Origin: Actinomycetes bacterium
GTDB taxonomy: Bacteria; Actinomycetota; Actinomycetes; Actinomycetales; Actinomycetaceae
Direction: 5' to 3'
Assembly (NCBI GenBank): GCA_023426345.1
Contig: JAFAAX010000125.1
Coordinates: forward strand, 1-32,100
Length of the DNA stretch: 32,100 bases
The notes beneath the pieces were generated by a model that did no database searches, was not told the origin of the DNA, and saw only the letters and a list, made by a program, of their open reading frames with translations. This document shows positions 16,814 through 24,942 of the stretch, piece by piece. Position numbers and translations under genes: made by a program. The number at the start of each line of letters is the position of its first letter. The first letter of the stretch is position 1.

Positions 16814-17130
16814 GCGGTGAGCTGCGGGTCGTCACCACCCGTCGCGCCGACGAGGACGTCGATCGCGCGGTCGACCGCTGCCGGGGCGAGGCGGGGGCGG
16901 AGGTCGCGGACCGTCTCGTCAGCGCCCTGGAGGATACGTTCGACCTGATGGCACGCTTCCCATTCGTTGGGGACTCACGGTTCGCCGCCGACACGGGTAT
17001 TCCCGACCTCCGGTCATTGGTGCTCGGGCGGTTCCCGTACGTGGTGCTGTACACGGTCGAGGGAGAGACGGCGCGCGTCCACCGTGTGCTTCATCTGCGC
17101 CGGGACATCCCCGCCGAGTTGCGTTCCTGA
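16810..17130 (+). CDS. parE: ParE/RelE-superfamily toxin
   Basis: This 106-residue toxin is encoded 4 nt inside the end of parD. The pattern RRADEDVDRAVDRCRGEAG (N-terminal hairpin helices), ARFPFVGDSRF, PDLRSLVLGRFPYVVLYTVEG and HRVLHLRRDIPAEL is that of the ParE branch, whose members inhibit DNA gyrase. No truncation or frameshift is seen, so the module should be functional. It lies beside the scarred araB/transposase region, consistent with a mobile or stabilising role, but that is inference. Confidence 0.9.
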   Translation: MSGELRVVTTRRADEDVDRAVDRCRGEAGAEVADRLVSALEDTFDLMARFPFVGDSRFAADTGIPDLRSLVLGRFPYVVLYTVEGETARVHRVLHLRRDIPAELRS

Positions 17131-17201
17131 GGAGCGCACCGCGTTCCGGGAGCGGTGACGACCGTCCAGGAGCAGGTTCAGGAGGGACGAGGGCAGGCGG
17201 G

Positions 17202-17789
17202 CTACCGAACGGCTGCGCGAATCCTCCTGAGGCGCTTCATCACCTCGTTCTGACCGCGTCCGAAGTAGTCGTGGAGCGTTGAGAACTCGGAGTAGAGCTC
17301 GTCATACACTTCTCGCCCGTGCTCTGCGGGCTCGTAGACGATCTCATGTCGGTCTCCCATCGCCTCGGCAGCCTCACCGATCGAGGAATGGGCGCCGGAC
17401 GCCACAGCACCGTAGATGGCCGAACCCAGAGCCGGGCCGAGCTCGGTCTGGGAGGCGTGGACGGGTCGGCCCAGGACGTCCGCGTATATCTGCATCAACA
17501 GCGGAGACTTCCGAGAGATCCCCCCGGACATGTGAACGACGGAGATGCCGACGCCGCTCCGGACGAAGGCCTCGACGACCTCCCGCATGCCGTACGCCGT
17601 GGACTCGAGCAACGCGCGATAGATGTCGACGGCATCCGTCTCCAGGGTCATTCCCACGAGCAGTCCCGACAGCTCGCCGTCGACCAGGACGCTTCGATTC
17701 CCGTTCCACCAGTCCAGGGCGACGAGTCCGTTCGCCCCCGGAGCGCGGGCGGCGGCCACGTCGTTCATGTAGGCATGGATGTCCTGTCC
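17202..17789 (-). pseudogene. araB: L-ribulokinase, C-terminal fragment
   Basis: About 195 residues match the C-terminal third of AraB-type FGGY carbohydrate kinases: GQDIHAYM, LVALDWWNGNRSVLVD, LSGLLVGMTLETDAVDIYRALLEST, MSGGISRKSPLLMQIYADVLGRPV, ALGSAIYGAVASG and LHDYFGRGQNEVMKRL. A complete ribulokinase has ~550 residues. Here homology stops abruptly near 17789, and a transposase fragment in the opposite orientation begins within a few bases. The remaining frame is intact up to its stop, so the truncation is probably recent. There are no araA or araD genes in the window. Confidence 0.88.
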
Positions 17790-17797
17790 ACGCCGAG

Positions 17798-17920
17798 CCG
17801 CCTCGTCAGCAGGACCGGGACGCGATCTCCCGCGGGTTGAAGCCCGTCTACCAGGCCTCCACTGTCGAGCAGGCCGAGGAACGGTTTCCTCGAGTTCGCC
17901 GAGGCGTGGGTGTGTCAGAT
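17798..17920 (+). mobile_element. IS256-like transposase remnant, frameshifted
   Basis: Plus-strand translation from 17807 gives QQDRDAISRGLKPVYQAST, VEQAEERF, and after a one-base shift near 17885 LEFAEAWV. The pattern L-K-x-V/I-Y-x-A-x-T with an E-A-A-E-like helix and E-F-A-E-x-W is typical of IS256/Mutator-family transposases. Catalytic residues and both ends are absent. It lies exactly where the ribulokinase gene is cut, so an insertion followed by deletion probably removed the 5' part of araB. Confidence 0.6.
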
Positions 17921-17937
17921 TAACGGTGGATCAGGGC

Positions 17938-19413
17938 TCAGTCGGGATGTGGTCCATCGAGTGAAGAGCGCTCGTCGGGCAGCGCGCGGTTCGGAACGAG
18001 GAACGTAACGAGGACGGTGAAGCCGTAGAGGACCGTCAGGACGAGGAGCAGGGGGAGGAACGCCTGCTGGTAGGCCGCGACCTGGTCGGTCGGATACTGC
18101 TCGAGGGCCACTGTCAGACGCGTGCCGAACACGGCGCCCAGGATGGCGATGCCGATGGTGACGCCGATCTCGCGGACGAACGAGATGAATGCGGTCACCG
18201 TACCCATCTGGCCAGAGGGCGCCGTGTTCTGCGCGAGGACGATGACGAGCTGCGTGTAGATGCCGAGTCCGCTCGCGGTGATGAGGATGAACAACTCGAC
18301 TACAACCAGCGAGGTGTCGGCGGTGACCGTGGCGAGCAGCCCCATGCCCACGGTGGCGATCACGGCGCCCGTGGTGATCAGGACGCGGGCGCGGCCGGTC
18401 CGGGCGACGATCCGACCGGCGATGATGCCGCATCCGACCAGCCCCACGGACAGCGGCAGCAGGAGCAGGCCCGAAATGATCGAACCGACATGGTAGATGT
18501 TCTGGAAGAGGGTCGGCAGATAGGCGACGATCCCGAACATCCCCGCGTTGCCCAGCAGCGCGACCGCCGAGCAGGTCAAGACCGTGCGGTTCGCGACCAG
18601 ACGCAACGGGATGAGCGGATCGGGCACCCGACGCTCGAGGACGATGAACGCGACGAGTCCGGCACCTGCGACAGCCACCGCAAGCAGGACGATCGGGGAG
18701 CCCCAAGGGATGACCGTGCCCCCGATGCTGCAGACAAGGACCACGGCCGTGACTGCGGTCGACAGTGCCACGGATCCCGCCCAGTCGAAGCGGGCTCTTG
18801 CTGCGGGCCGCGGCAACCTGAGCGCCAGGCCGGCCACCACCAACGCGGCCGCGCCCAGGGGGATGTTGATGAAGAAGATCCACCGCCAACCCACGCTGTC
18901 CGTCAGGGCACCGCCGATGAGAGGTCCAAGGACGCTGGCCACCCCGAACACAGCCCCCAGGGGCGCCAAATAGGCCGCGCGTTGTCGCACGGGCACGATC
19001 AGCGCGACGATCGACTGCGCGCCGATCATCAGCCCACCGCCGCCGAGCCCCTGGACGGCACGCCCGACGGTGAGGATCCCGACCGTCGGAGCCAGACCAC
19101 ACATCGCGGAACCGATGAGGAAGGCGACCAGTGCCGACATGAACACGCGGGTCTGGCCCAGCCGGTCACTGAGTGCGCCATAGATCGGCATGATGAGGGT
19201 GGCGGTCAACGCATAGGCCGTGACGATCCACCCCAGTTCGCGGGTCGCGTGGAGCTCCGCGACGATGCGCGGCAGGGCCGTCGCGACGATCAGCTGGTCG
19301 AGTGCCGCGAGCAGGAGCGCGAGGAGCAGCGCTGCGTACGCCGCACTGAAGCCCCTGCCGCCGCCCGGTGCGCGTGATTGGCGGTCCTCGTTCCTGGCGC
19401 CGGCGTCGCTCAT
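17938..19413 (-). CDS. DHA2-type MFS exporter (14 helices)
   Basis: This is a 491-residue transporter of the EmrB/QacA (DHA2) group, probably a proton-coupled drug or metabolite exporter. Helix 1 carries LLAALDQLIVATALPRIVAEL, the DHA2 motif D1; GALSDRLGQTRVF is MFS motif A between helices 2 and 3; and GAVFGVASVLGPLIGGAL is the antiporter motif C. About 14 hydrophobic segments fit the length. ATG 19413 has AGGAGAG about 10 nt upstream. The gene ends next to the transposase remnant and sits 120 bp downstream of the RpiR regulator in the same orientation, so both may have arrived together. Confidence 0.92.
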   Translation of the reverse strand: MSDAGARNEDRQSRAPGGGRGFSAAYAALLLALLLAALDQLIVATALPRIVAELHATRELGWIVTAYALTATLIMPIYGALSDRLGQTRVFMSALVAFLIGSAMCGLAPTVGILTVGRAVQGLGGGGLMIGAQSIVALIVPVRQRAAYLAPLGAVFGVASVLGPLIGGALTDSVGWRWIFFINIPLGAAALVVAGLALRLPRPAARARFDWAGSVALSTAVTAVVLVCSIGGTVIPWGSPIVLLAVAVAGAGLVAFIVLERRVPDPLIPLRLVANRTVLTCSAVALLGNAGMFGIVAYLPTLFQNIYHVGSIISGLLLLPLSVGLVGCGIIAGRIVARTGRARVLITTGAVIATVGMGLLATVTADTSLVVVELFILITASGLGIYTQLVIVLAQNTAPSGQMGTVTAFISFVREIGVTIGIAILGAVFGTRLTVALEQYPTDQVAAYQQAFLPLLLVLTVLYGFTVLVTFLVPNRALPDERSSLDGPHPD

Positions 19414-19533
19414 CGTCTTCTCTCTCCTCGTTGACCGCATGATGGTGTGATCCATGCGGACAGGGCACGCGCCGCGGGTACCGCGTGAACGAGAGAGGAC
19501 CATAGACGATCCTGGTGCGACCCGAGCATCAGT

Positions 19534-20289
19534 CTACCTGCACATGTGACGGAGGCCTTTCGTCCCGTCGTTGTGGAGGATGCAGATGATCGTCGCTCCG
19601 TCATCCTTTGCTAGGCGCGTCGCGTCGAGCACGACCCGCGTCCGGCCTTCGAACGAGATGGCGACCACCGCGTCATCTGGTCCGGCGAGGGCCCCGCTGG
19701 TCAGCATCATGGCGGTGTCGCTGTAAGCGGTGCTCGCCTTCCCTGTCCGTGCGAACTTCATCTGTGCGGCCTCGCAGACCAGATGCGCGTCGCCGACCCC
19801 AAAGAAATGCACGGCCGCTGCACGCGATATCGCCTCGAACGCCCTGTCGTACTCATCGGAGTACAGAGCGAGAGTGTCCTGCAGTGTTCTCTCGTAGTTC
19901 GCCGCGATCTTCTGGAAGACCCGGCGCAAACTGTCCGTGGCCACGATCCGCTGTGATCCATCCGGCGAGATATCGCCATCAGAGTTCTCTATGCATGCAC
20001 GGAAGTCCGTGTATCCCTTGGCTCTCACTCTCCGGCAGAATCGGATGATGGACACCTCGGAGCAGTCGGCCCGCCGGGCGTACTCAGCCAAGGTGTAGTT
20101 CACAACCTCCTTCCCCTCGTCGAGAAGCACCTCGGCGACCCGTCTCTCCGACTTCGACAGTGAGACGTAGAGGAACCTCGCCTTGCCGAAGGCGTCACGA
20201 TCGATTGAAGTGTCAACCTCGATCCCGACCTTCACGAATATGACGTCAGTCACATAAAGCGGGCAATCTTCCCCGAATCGCCCATCCAC
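19534..20289 (-). CDS. RpiR-family regulator, short C-terminus
   Basis: This 251-residue MurR/RpiR-type regulator has an N-terminal helix-turn-helix (about 38-105: LSKSERRVAEVLLDEGKEVV, then YARRADCSEVSIIRFCRRV) and a C-terminal SIS sugar-phosphate-binding domain (about 125-251: VHFFGVGDAHLVCEAAQMKFARTG and AVVAISFEGRTRVVLDATRLAK). Family members are usually ~280 residues and continue ~40 residues past ATIICI. This one stops at HNDGTKGLRHMCR, so the SIS domain may be incomplete. The exact start is uncertain (ATG 20289 or a downstream GTG). The DNA is less GC-rich than its surroundings, hinting at transfer. It may control the adjacent MFS gene and once an arabinose-type locus. Confidence 0.85.
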   Translation of the reverse strand: MDGRFGEDCPLYVTDVIFVKVGIEVDTSIDRDAFGKARFLYVSLSKSERRVAEVLLDEGKEVVNYTLAEYARRADCSEVSIIRFCRRVRAKGYTDFRACIENSDGDISPDGSQRIVATDSLRRVFQKIAANYERTLQDTLALYSDEYDRAFEAISRAAAVHFFGVGDAHLVCEAAQMKFARTGKASTAYSDTAMMLTSGALAGPDDAVVAISFEGRTRVVLDATRLAKDDGATIICILHNDGTKGLRHMCR

Positions 20290-20331
20290 TGGCCGTCTGG
20301 CGGACCCACGCCGAGCAGATCGGCGCCCCTA

Positions 20332-20362
20332 CACTTCAAATCTCTTTCGCAAAACTGAAGTG
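20332..20362. promoter_or_regulatory. Inverted repeat upstream of rpiR-like gene
   Basis: CACTTCA (20332-20338) and TGAAGTG (20356-20362) form a perfect 7-bp inverted repeat with a 17-nt AT-richer spacer, about 45 nt upstream of the regulator start. Position and symmetry suggest an autoregulatory operator. The family has no single consensus, so this is inference. Confidence 0.5.
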
Positions 20363-20375
20363 CCTTGTCGATGAC

Positions 20376-20416
20376 GACGCCCCCTCCCCGGACTCTCGGT
20401 TCCGGGAGGGGGCGTC
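20376..20416 (-). terminator. Strong terminator of the puuE-like gene
   Basis: GACGCCCCCTCCC (20376-20388) pairs with GGGAGGGGGCGTC (20404-20416). A further three pairs form after one bulged C, with an 8-nt loop. It is downstream of the minus-strand puuE-like gene and shields the regulator region. Confidence 0.85.
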
Positions 20417-20445
20417 GCCCCGCCACGCGGGGCCGTCCTCGTCAA
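20417..20445 (-). repeat. Tag-plus-hairpin element, copy I
   Basis: On the minus strand the tag TTGACGAGGACG (20445-20434) is followed directly by the hairpin GCCCCGC-GTG-GCGGGGC. It lies 12 nt after the puuE-like stop codon and just before the larger terminator, like the tag before the permease terminator at 16384. Confidence 0.7.
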
Positions 20446-20456
20446 GGGAAGAGGGG

Positions 20457-21470
20457 CTACCGGGCGGCGGAGGCCAGGAAGGCCGCGAGCGCCTCGGCGG
20501 ACTCCGGACGCGGCACCTGCTCGACGAACTGGTGGGCGATGTCGCTGCGCCGCAGGAAGACGACGTCGGATGTCGACTGGGCGTGGCGGATGAACTCGGC
20601 CAGGCCGTTGATGCGGGCCGGGTTGCCCGTCACGCGCGGGTGGATGCCGATCGACATCATGCGCCCGCAGTCGTCGCCGTCGTCGAGGAGCTGGTCGAGG
20701 GTGCGCGAGGCGATCTCGACGAAGTCCGACGGCGCGGCGAACCCGGTGCCCATGATGTAGCGGCAGTCGTTGACGACCAGCGAGTAGGGCACGACCAGGT
20801 GGGACTTCCCGTTGACGAAGGTCCAGAACGGCAGATCGTCGCCGTAGTAGTCGGAGTCGTAGAGGAACCGGCCGTCCTCGACCAGGAGCTCGCGGGTGTT
20901 CACCGACATCTCGCGGCAGTACCAGCCCTCCGGCTGGTGGCCGAGGGTCCTCTGGAAGGACTCCATCGCGAGGCCGATGAGCTCCTTCTCCTCCTCGCGC
21001 GAGTACTCGTAGTGGTCGATCCAGCGGTAGCCGTGGCCGACGACCTCGTCGCCGCGCTCGAGGATCCTGGCCGCCACCTGCGGGTTGCGCTCCAGGGCGA
21101 CGGCCGCGCCGAACACGGTGACCGGCACGTCGTAGCGGTCGAACGTGCGGAACATCCGCCAGATGCCGGCCCGCGCCCCGTACTCGTACATCGACTCCTT
21201 GGCCAGGTCGCGCTGATCGTCGACCTCGAAGGGGAGCTCGTACATGCCGTCGTTCATGGCGTCGCCCATGGCGAAGGTCTTCTCCGAGCCCTCCTCGTAG
21301 TTGATGACGATGTTGATCGCCACCTTCGCCTCACGGCCGTCGGCGTCGCGCCAGCGGATCCTCGGAGGGTGGGGGCCGTACCCGACCAGGTCGCGGTCGG
21401 GCCCGTCCACGCCGGTGATGTCGTCGTTGCGGTACCAGTGGTTCTTGCGGACCTGTGATGCGTCGGGCAT
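20457..21470 (-). CDS. PuuE-type polysaccharide-deacetylase-fold protein
   Basis: This 337-residue member of the NodB/polysaccharide-deacetylase superfamily belongs to the PuuE (putative allantoinase/urate catabolism) branch. Marks: DRDLVGYGPHPP, INIVINYEEGSEKTFAMGD, KESMYEYGARAGIWRMFRTFD, VTVFGAAVALERNP, VGHGYRWIDHYEY, GWYCREMSVNTREL and LYDSDYYGDDLPFW. PuuE proteins hydrolyse allantoin or related ring amides; no other purine-catabolism gene is nearby, so the substrate may differ. The ATG is preceded by GGAGG at 9 nt. The gene diverges from an L-asparaginase gene across 151 bp, suggesting shared control of nitrogen scavenging. Confidence 0.88.
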   Translation of the reverse strand: MPDASQVRKNHWYRNDDITGVDGPDRDLVGYGPHPPRIRWRDADGREAKVAINIVINYEEGSEKTFAMGDAMNDGMYELPFEVDDQRDLAKESMYEYGARAGIWRMFRTFDRYDVPVTVFGAAVALERNPQVAARILERGDEVVGHGYRWIDHYEYSREEEKELIGLAMESFQRTLGHQPEGWYCREMSVNTRELLVEDGRFLYDSDYYGDDLPFWTFVNGKSHLVVPYSLVVNDCRYIMGTGFAAPSDFVEIASRTLDQLLDDGDDCGRMMSIGIHPRVTGNPARINGLAEFIRHAQSTSDVVFLRRSDIAHQFVEQVPRPESAEALAAFLASAAR

Positions 21471-21621
21471 GTGCAGCCACCTCCATCGGCTCGGTGTTCC
21501 TCCGGCAAGGCTAGATCAGTCCGCGCGCCCGGCGCCCCCGCCGTCGTCTGGCGGGAAGGACTGGACAATGGGCCGACGTCGCGCCAGAGTTCATGTCCGC
21601 ATCCGGATCGGAGGACTTCCA

Positions 21622-22629
21622 GTGACACTCGGCCTCATCACCCTGGGCGGGACCATCTCCATGACGTCGATCGCGGGCGGGCCCGCCCGTCCGACCCAGA
21701 GCGGGTCGCGCCTGGCATCGCGGCTCGGAGAGGCCTTCGGCGCCGACCTGACGGTCGTCGACCTCCATCGCATCGGATCGCCCCAGATCCGCCTGCCGAT
21801 GGTCGGCGAGCTCCTCGAGGCGGCCGACCGCCTGGTCGCCGGCGGCGCTGACGGCGTGGTCGTCACCCAGGGCACCGACACCCTCGAGGAGACGTCCTTC
21901 CTGGCGGACCTCGTGTGGGAGCACGATCAGCCGCTGGTGTTCACCGGCGCGATGCGCCCCTCCGACGCCCCGGGGGCGGACGGCCCCGCCAACCTCCGCG
22001 ACGCCCTGACGCTGGCGAGCGATCCCGCGGCCGGGGGCCTCGGCGTCCTCGTCTGCCTGGGCGCGCGGATCCACTCCGCCCGCCGCGTCCGCAAGACCGA
22101 CGCCAACGCCCCGGACGCGTTCCGCTCACCGGGATGGGGCGCGCTGGCGCGGATCGCGGAGAACGGCGTCGTCGGCCTCCCCGCGCAGTCGGAGCGCTCG
22201 GTCCTCCCCCGGCCGTCCTCGTGGTCCGGCGACCTGCGGATCCCGGTCCTCTGGTCCGCCCTGGACGACGAGGGCGACGCCGCCGCCCTCCTCGCCGGTG
22301 TCCCTGCCGACAGCCCGCGGGCGCCGCGGGGCGTCGTCGTCGGGACGATGGGCAGCGGCCACCTGCCCGTCCGGATGCTCGAAGCGCTCAGCCCCCTGGC
22401 CGCACGCGGAGTCCCGGTCGTCTCGGCCACGCGGTGCGGGGCGGGGACGACGACGTCGGGCGCCTACGGGTACCCCGGCTCCGAGCGCGACGTCCTCGCC
22501 CACGGCCTCATCGCCGCCGGCTGGCTCGCGCCGCTCCAGGCGCGCCTCCTGCTCCACGTCCTGCTCGCCGACGGGTACGGCCCGGACGACATCCGCCGCG
22601 AGTTCGCCGGGCGCGGCGCGCGCCCCTGA
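21622..22629 (+). CDS. L-asparaginase (type I/II family)
   Basis: This 335-residue enzyme hydrolyses L-asparagine to aspartate and ammonia. LITLGGTISM (6-15) holds the nucleophile Thr11. VVVTQGTDTLEETSF (79-93) holds the second catalytic Thr85 and Asp86. RVRKTDANAPDAFRS contains the catalytic Lys, and FTGAMRPSDAPGADGPANLRDAL is the standard family segment. GTG 21622 follows GGAGGA at 6 nt; ATG 21568, with GGAAGGA upstream, is a possible alternative adding 18 basic residues. No signal peptide is seen, so it is probably cytoplasmic. It is divergent from the puuE-like gene. Confidence 0.93.
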   Translation: MTLGLITLGGTISMTSIAGGPARPTQSGSRLASRLGEAFGADLTVVDLHRIGSPQIRLPMVGELLEAADRLVAGGADGVVVTQGTDTLEETSFLADLVWEHDQPLVFTGAMRPSDAPGADGPANLRDALTLASDPAAGGLGVLVCLGARIHSARRVRKTDANAPDAFRSPGWGALARIAENGVVGLPAQSERSVLPRPSSWSGDLRIPVLWSALDDEGDAAALLAGVPADSPRAPRGVVVGTMGSGHLPVRMLEALSPLAARGVPVVSATRCGAGTTTSGAYGYPGSERDVLAHGLIAAGWLAPLQARLLLHVLLADGYGPDDIRREFAGRGARP

Positions 22630-22678
22630 CCGCGGCGGGGCCCGCCCTGACGCGCATCCCCGCCGGTCAGACCGCACG

Positions 22679-22720
22679 ACCGAAGTCGGCGCGAAGAGGG
22701 ACCGAAGTCGGCGCGGACGG
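22679..22720. repeat. 22-nt repeat pair between convergent genes
   Basis: Two copies of a 22-nt unit starting ACCGAAGTCGGCGCG lie at 22679-22700 and 22701 to about 22720. They match the unit found at 8791-8880 and, inverted, at 8119-8207. Here the pair lies between the asparaginase stop codon and the convergent PHP gene. Confidence 0.7.
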
Positions 22721-22738
22721 ACGGACGGCCAGCGGGAC

Positions 22739-24022
22739 TCACGCGCAGACGGCGATGATCCACCGGTTCGGCATCTCCAACCGGTAGGGGCCGCGCTCTC
22801 TCGGGGCGCGGATGCGCTGCCGGTCCGCCGTGTCGATCACCTGGTGCGCGCCGGCGCCGTCGACCAGGACGGTGCCGGCGGCGTCGAGGGCGAGCAGGTC
22901 CTCGCCGTGGCGGATGAGGGTCGGCACCCCGAACAGATCCGGACGCGCCTCCGTCGACGAGAGGACATGGGCCGACGCGGTGACCGTCGTCCGCCCCGCG
23001 CGCACGCCCTCGATCAGGGCCTCGGCCGAGCACTCCTCCGCGGCGATCCACGTCGTCGGCATGCCCGGGCGCAGGGGCAGGTCGCGGTCGTGGAAGTCCC
23101 CGCCGCCGACGATCGCGGCGCCGGGGTGCTGCCGCTGCCACAGCCCGTGCCAGGCGAGGACGCCGGTGTCGGTGAGGGCCCGGTACCAGGAGCCGTGGGC
23201 CAGCTCGACCGCATCAGCCCCCTCGGGCAGGGGGTGCAGCCAGGCGCAGTCGTCGGACACGGGGTGGTTGATGGACATCACTCCGCCGCGGCGGCGCGCC
23301 TCGCGGGCCCAGTCCTCGGCCGGCCGCCGGAAGTCGATGAACCCGACGTCGCCGTACACATTCGCATGCCCGCGATGCGTGGTCACCTCCTGGGCGGGGA
23401 TCAGGGTGATGCCCTGCCGGGCTCCCACCTCCGCCAGCAGCGGATGGTGGCTGACCGTGTTGTGCTCGGCCATGGCCAGGTAGTCCAGGCCGGAGCGCAC
23501 GGCCTCGTTGGCCACCTCCCACAGGGACAGGGCGCCGTCGGAGTGCAGCGAGTGGGTGTGGAGGTCGCCGGCGTACCAGGTCATGCCGTCGGGGGCGGGC
23601 AGTCCGCGCGAGGATCCACGCCGCACGCCGGCGACCGGATCCTCGACCGGGCCGTGGTCGGGGCGGTGGGGGGCCGGGCTCTCCACCGTCACCGTCACGT
23701 CGACCCCGTCCGCCGGGATCCGGTGCAGCCCGAGCACGACCGCCCACCGCCCCGCTTTCAGTGGGCCGGGGGCGTAGCCGGGGGTGGCGTCGCCCTCGTC
23801 GATGACGAATGAGGTCCGCGCGCCCCCCGACCAGCCCCGCCATCCCTGCGGGCCCTCACACCCCAGGTCGATCCCGGCGCCGCCCGGGTCCGCCGTCCCC
23901 CCGACGTCCAGCGTGACCTCGAACGAGGGCGTCCCCGCCTCCACCTCGAAGGCGATCTGCGGATAGCGGTCGGCGGCCTGGTCGGCGAGCGTGAGGTGTC
24001 GGATCCAGGACGTGAGGATCAT
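22739..24022 (-). CDS. PHP-domain metallohydrolase, CehA/McbA type, copy 1
   Basis: The protein has 427 residues. Residues 1-145 form a beta-rich domain; the PHP domain follows with DLHTHSLHSDG (153-163), AEHN (185-188), QEVTTHRGHANVYG (211-224), INHP (251-254) and GGGDFH (306-311). These are metal-binding motifs of PHP phosphoesterases. The usual TDHN is AEHN here, an Asp-to-Glu change that copy 2 lacks. ATG 24022 is preceded by CAGGAGAG. No signal peptide is visible. The gene is a diverged duplicate of 24943-26232, separated from it by a VapBC module. The substrate is unknown; a sugar phosphate or phosphodiester is suggested by the neighbouring mannosidase operon. Confidence 0.88.
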   Translation of the reverse strand: MILTSWIRHLTLADQAADRYPQIAFEVEAGTPSFEVTLDVGGTADPGGAGIDLGCEGPQGWRGWSGGARTSFVIDEGDATPGYAPGPLKAGRWAVVLGLHRIPADGVDVTVTVESPAPHRPDHGPVEDPVAGVRRGSSRGLPAPDGMTWYAGDLHTHSLHSDGALSLWEVANEAVRSGLDYLAMAEHNTVSHHPLLAEVGARQGITLIPAQEVTTHRGHANVYGDVGFIDFRRPAEDWAREARRRGGVMSINHPVSDDCAWLHPLPEGADAVELAHGSWYRALTDTGVLAWHGLWQRQHPGAAIVGGGDFHDRDLPLRPGMPTTWIAAEECSAEALIEGVRAGRTTVTASAHVLSSTEARPDLFGVPTLIRHGEDLLALDAAGTVLVDGAGAHQVIDTADRQRIRAPRERGPYRLEMPNRWIIAVCA

Positions 24023-24253
24023 CGGGGTCTCTCCTGCGGGTGGGTGGGGGGTGAGCGAGCGGCCGCGGGGCGCCCGGCTCGGGGCGGGCTCTGGCAGGCG
24101 CCCGGCTCCACCCTAGGTCGCGAGACGCGCCGCCGGCCCTCGCCTGGCGGCCTTCCCATGCCTTCACTTCTCAGGCAGATATCCGGTCTCGGGACTCCTC
24201 CACGGGTTCACGCGCGCTCGGCCATGGGAGGCCGCGGCCGCGAACGCGTCACC

Positions 24254-24284
24254 TGCATCACTTACACATCACCTATGATGCATC
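24254..24284 (+). promoter_or_regulatory. vapBC operator and promoter
   Basis: TGCATCA (24254-24260) and TGATGCA (24276-24282) form a perfect inverted repeat with a 15-nt spacer. TATGAT (24274-24279) is an excellent -10 box ending 6 nt before ATG 24286, so the transcript is leaderless. The operator overlaps the promoter, as expected for VapB autoregulation. Confidence 0.7.
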
Positions 24285-24285
24285 T

Positions 24286-24516
24286 ATGCGCACCACCGTC
24301 GACCTTCCGCCCGCCGTCCACCGCCGAGCACAGGAGCTGGCCCGCGAACGCCACGTGTCCCTGTCGTCCGCAGTCGCCGAGCTGACGATCCGCGGTCTCG
24401 CGACGGTGGGAGACACCCTGACGATCCTCACCGATCCCGTCAGCGGGCTCCCCTCCGTCACCCTGGGGCATCCCGTCAGCTCTGCCGATGTCGCCGACGC
24501 CCTGGACGACGAATGA
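24286..24516 (+). CDS. vapB: VapB-type antitoxin
   Basis: This 76-residue antitoxin begins MRTTVDLPPAVHRRAQELARE, a ribbon-helix-helix DNA-binding unit, followed by VSLSSAVAELTIRGL and an acidic C-terminal tail (ADVADALDDE) that should occupy the toxin. The start is supported by the -10 box 6 nt upstream. Its stop overlaps the vapC start in ATGA. Confidence 0.88.
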   Translation: MRTTVDLPPAVHRRAQELARERHVSLSSAVAELTIRGLATVGDTLTILTDPVSGLPSVTLGHPVSSADVADALDDE

Positions 24517-24908
24517 GCGCCTCGTTCCTCCTGGATGCCAATGCCCTCATCGCGCTCCTGGTCACCGATCATGAACACCACCACCGCGCGGCGACCTGGG
24601 CGGCCACCGCCGACGGCCTCGCGGTCTGCCCGACGGTCCAGGGAGCACTGGTCCGCTTCCTCGTCCGCTGCGGCGAGAGCCCCTCGGCCGCGATCGACCT
24701 GGTGAGAGCGCTGGAGCGATCATCCCGATGCGACTTCTGGCCCGATGATCTGTCCTACGCGGAGGCCTCTCTCACCGGTGTCACAGGACACCGCCAGGTC
24801 ACGGACGCGTATCTCGCCTCCCTGGCCGTCGCGCACGGGGCGATCCTGATGACGTTCGATCGAGCGCTGGTCGCCGCGCATCCGCGCGCCGCAGCCCTCA
24901 TCCCCTGA
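24513..24908 (+). CDS. vapC: VapC PIN-domain ribonuclease toxin
   Basis: This 131-residue PIN-domain toxin has the first catalytic acid in FLLDANALIALL, a central CPTVQGALVRFLVR segment typical of the group, then TGHRQVTDAYLASLA and ILMTFDRAL with the remaining acidic residues. VapC toxins cleave tRNA or rRNA; this target is unknown. The gene converges on PHP copy 2 with a 34-nt gap containing a hairpin. The module separates two PHP paralogues and could have inserted during or after their duplication. Confidence 0.92.
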   Translation: MSASFLLDANALIALLVTDHEHHHRAATWAATADGLAVCPTVQGALVRFLVRCGESPSAAIDLVRALERSSRCDFWPDDLSYAEASLTGVTGHRQVTDAYLASLAVAHGAILMTFDRALVAAHPRAAALIP

Positions 24909-24920
24909 GCGCCGGACGCC

Positions 24921-24940
24921 GGTCGGCCCTCCGTCCGACC
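24921..24940. terminator. Short hairpin between vapC and PHP copy 2
   Basis: GGTCGG (24921-24926) and CCGACC (24935-24940) flank an 8-nt loop between the convergent stop codons at 24908 and 24943. A shared bidirectional terminator is plausible. Confidence 0.5.
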
Positions 24941-24942
24941 CG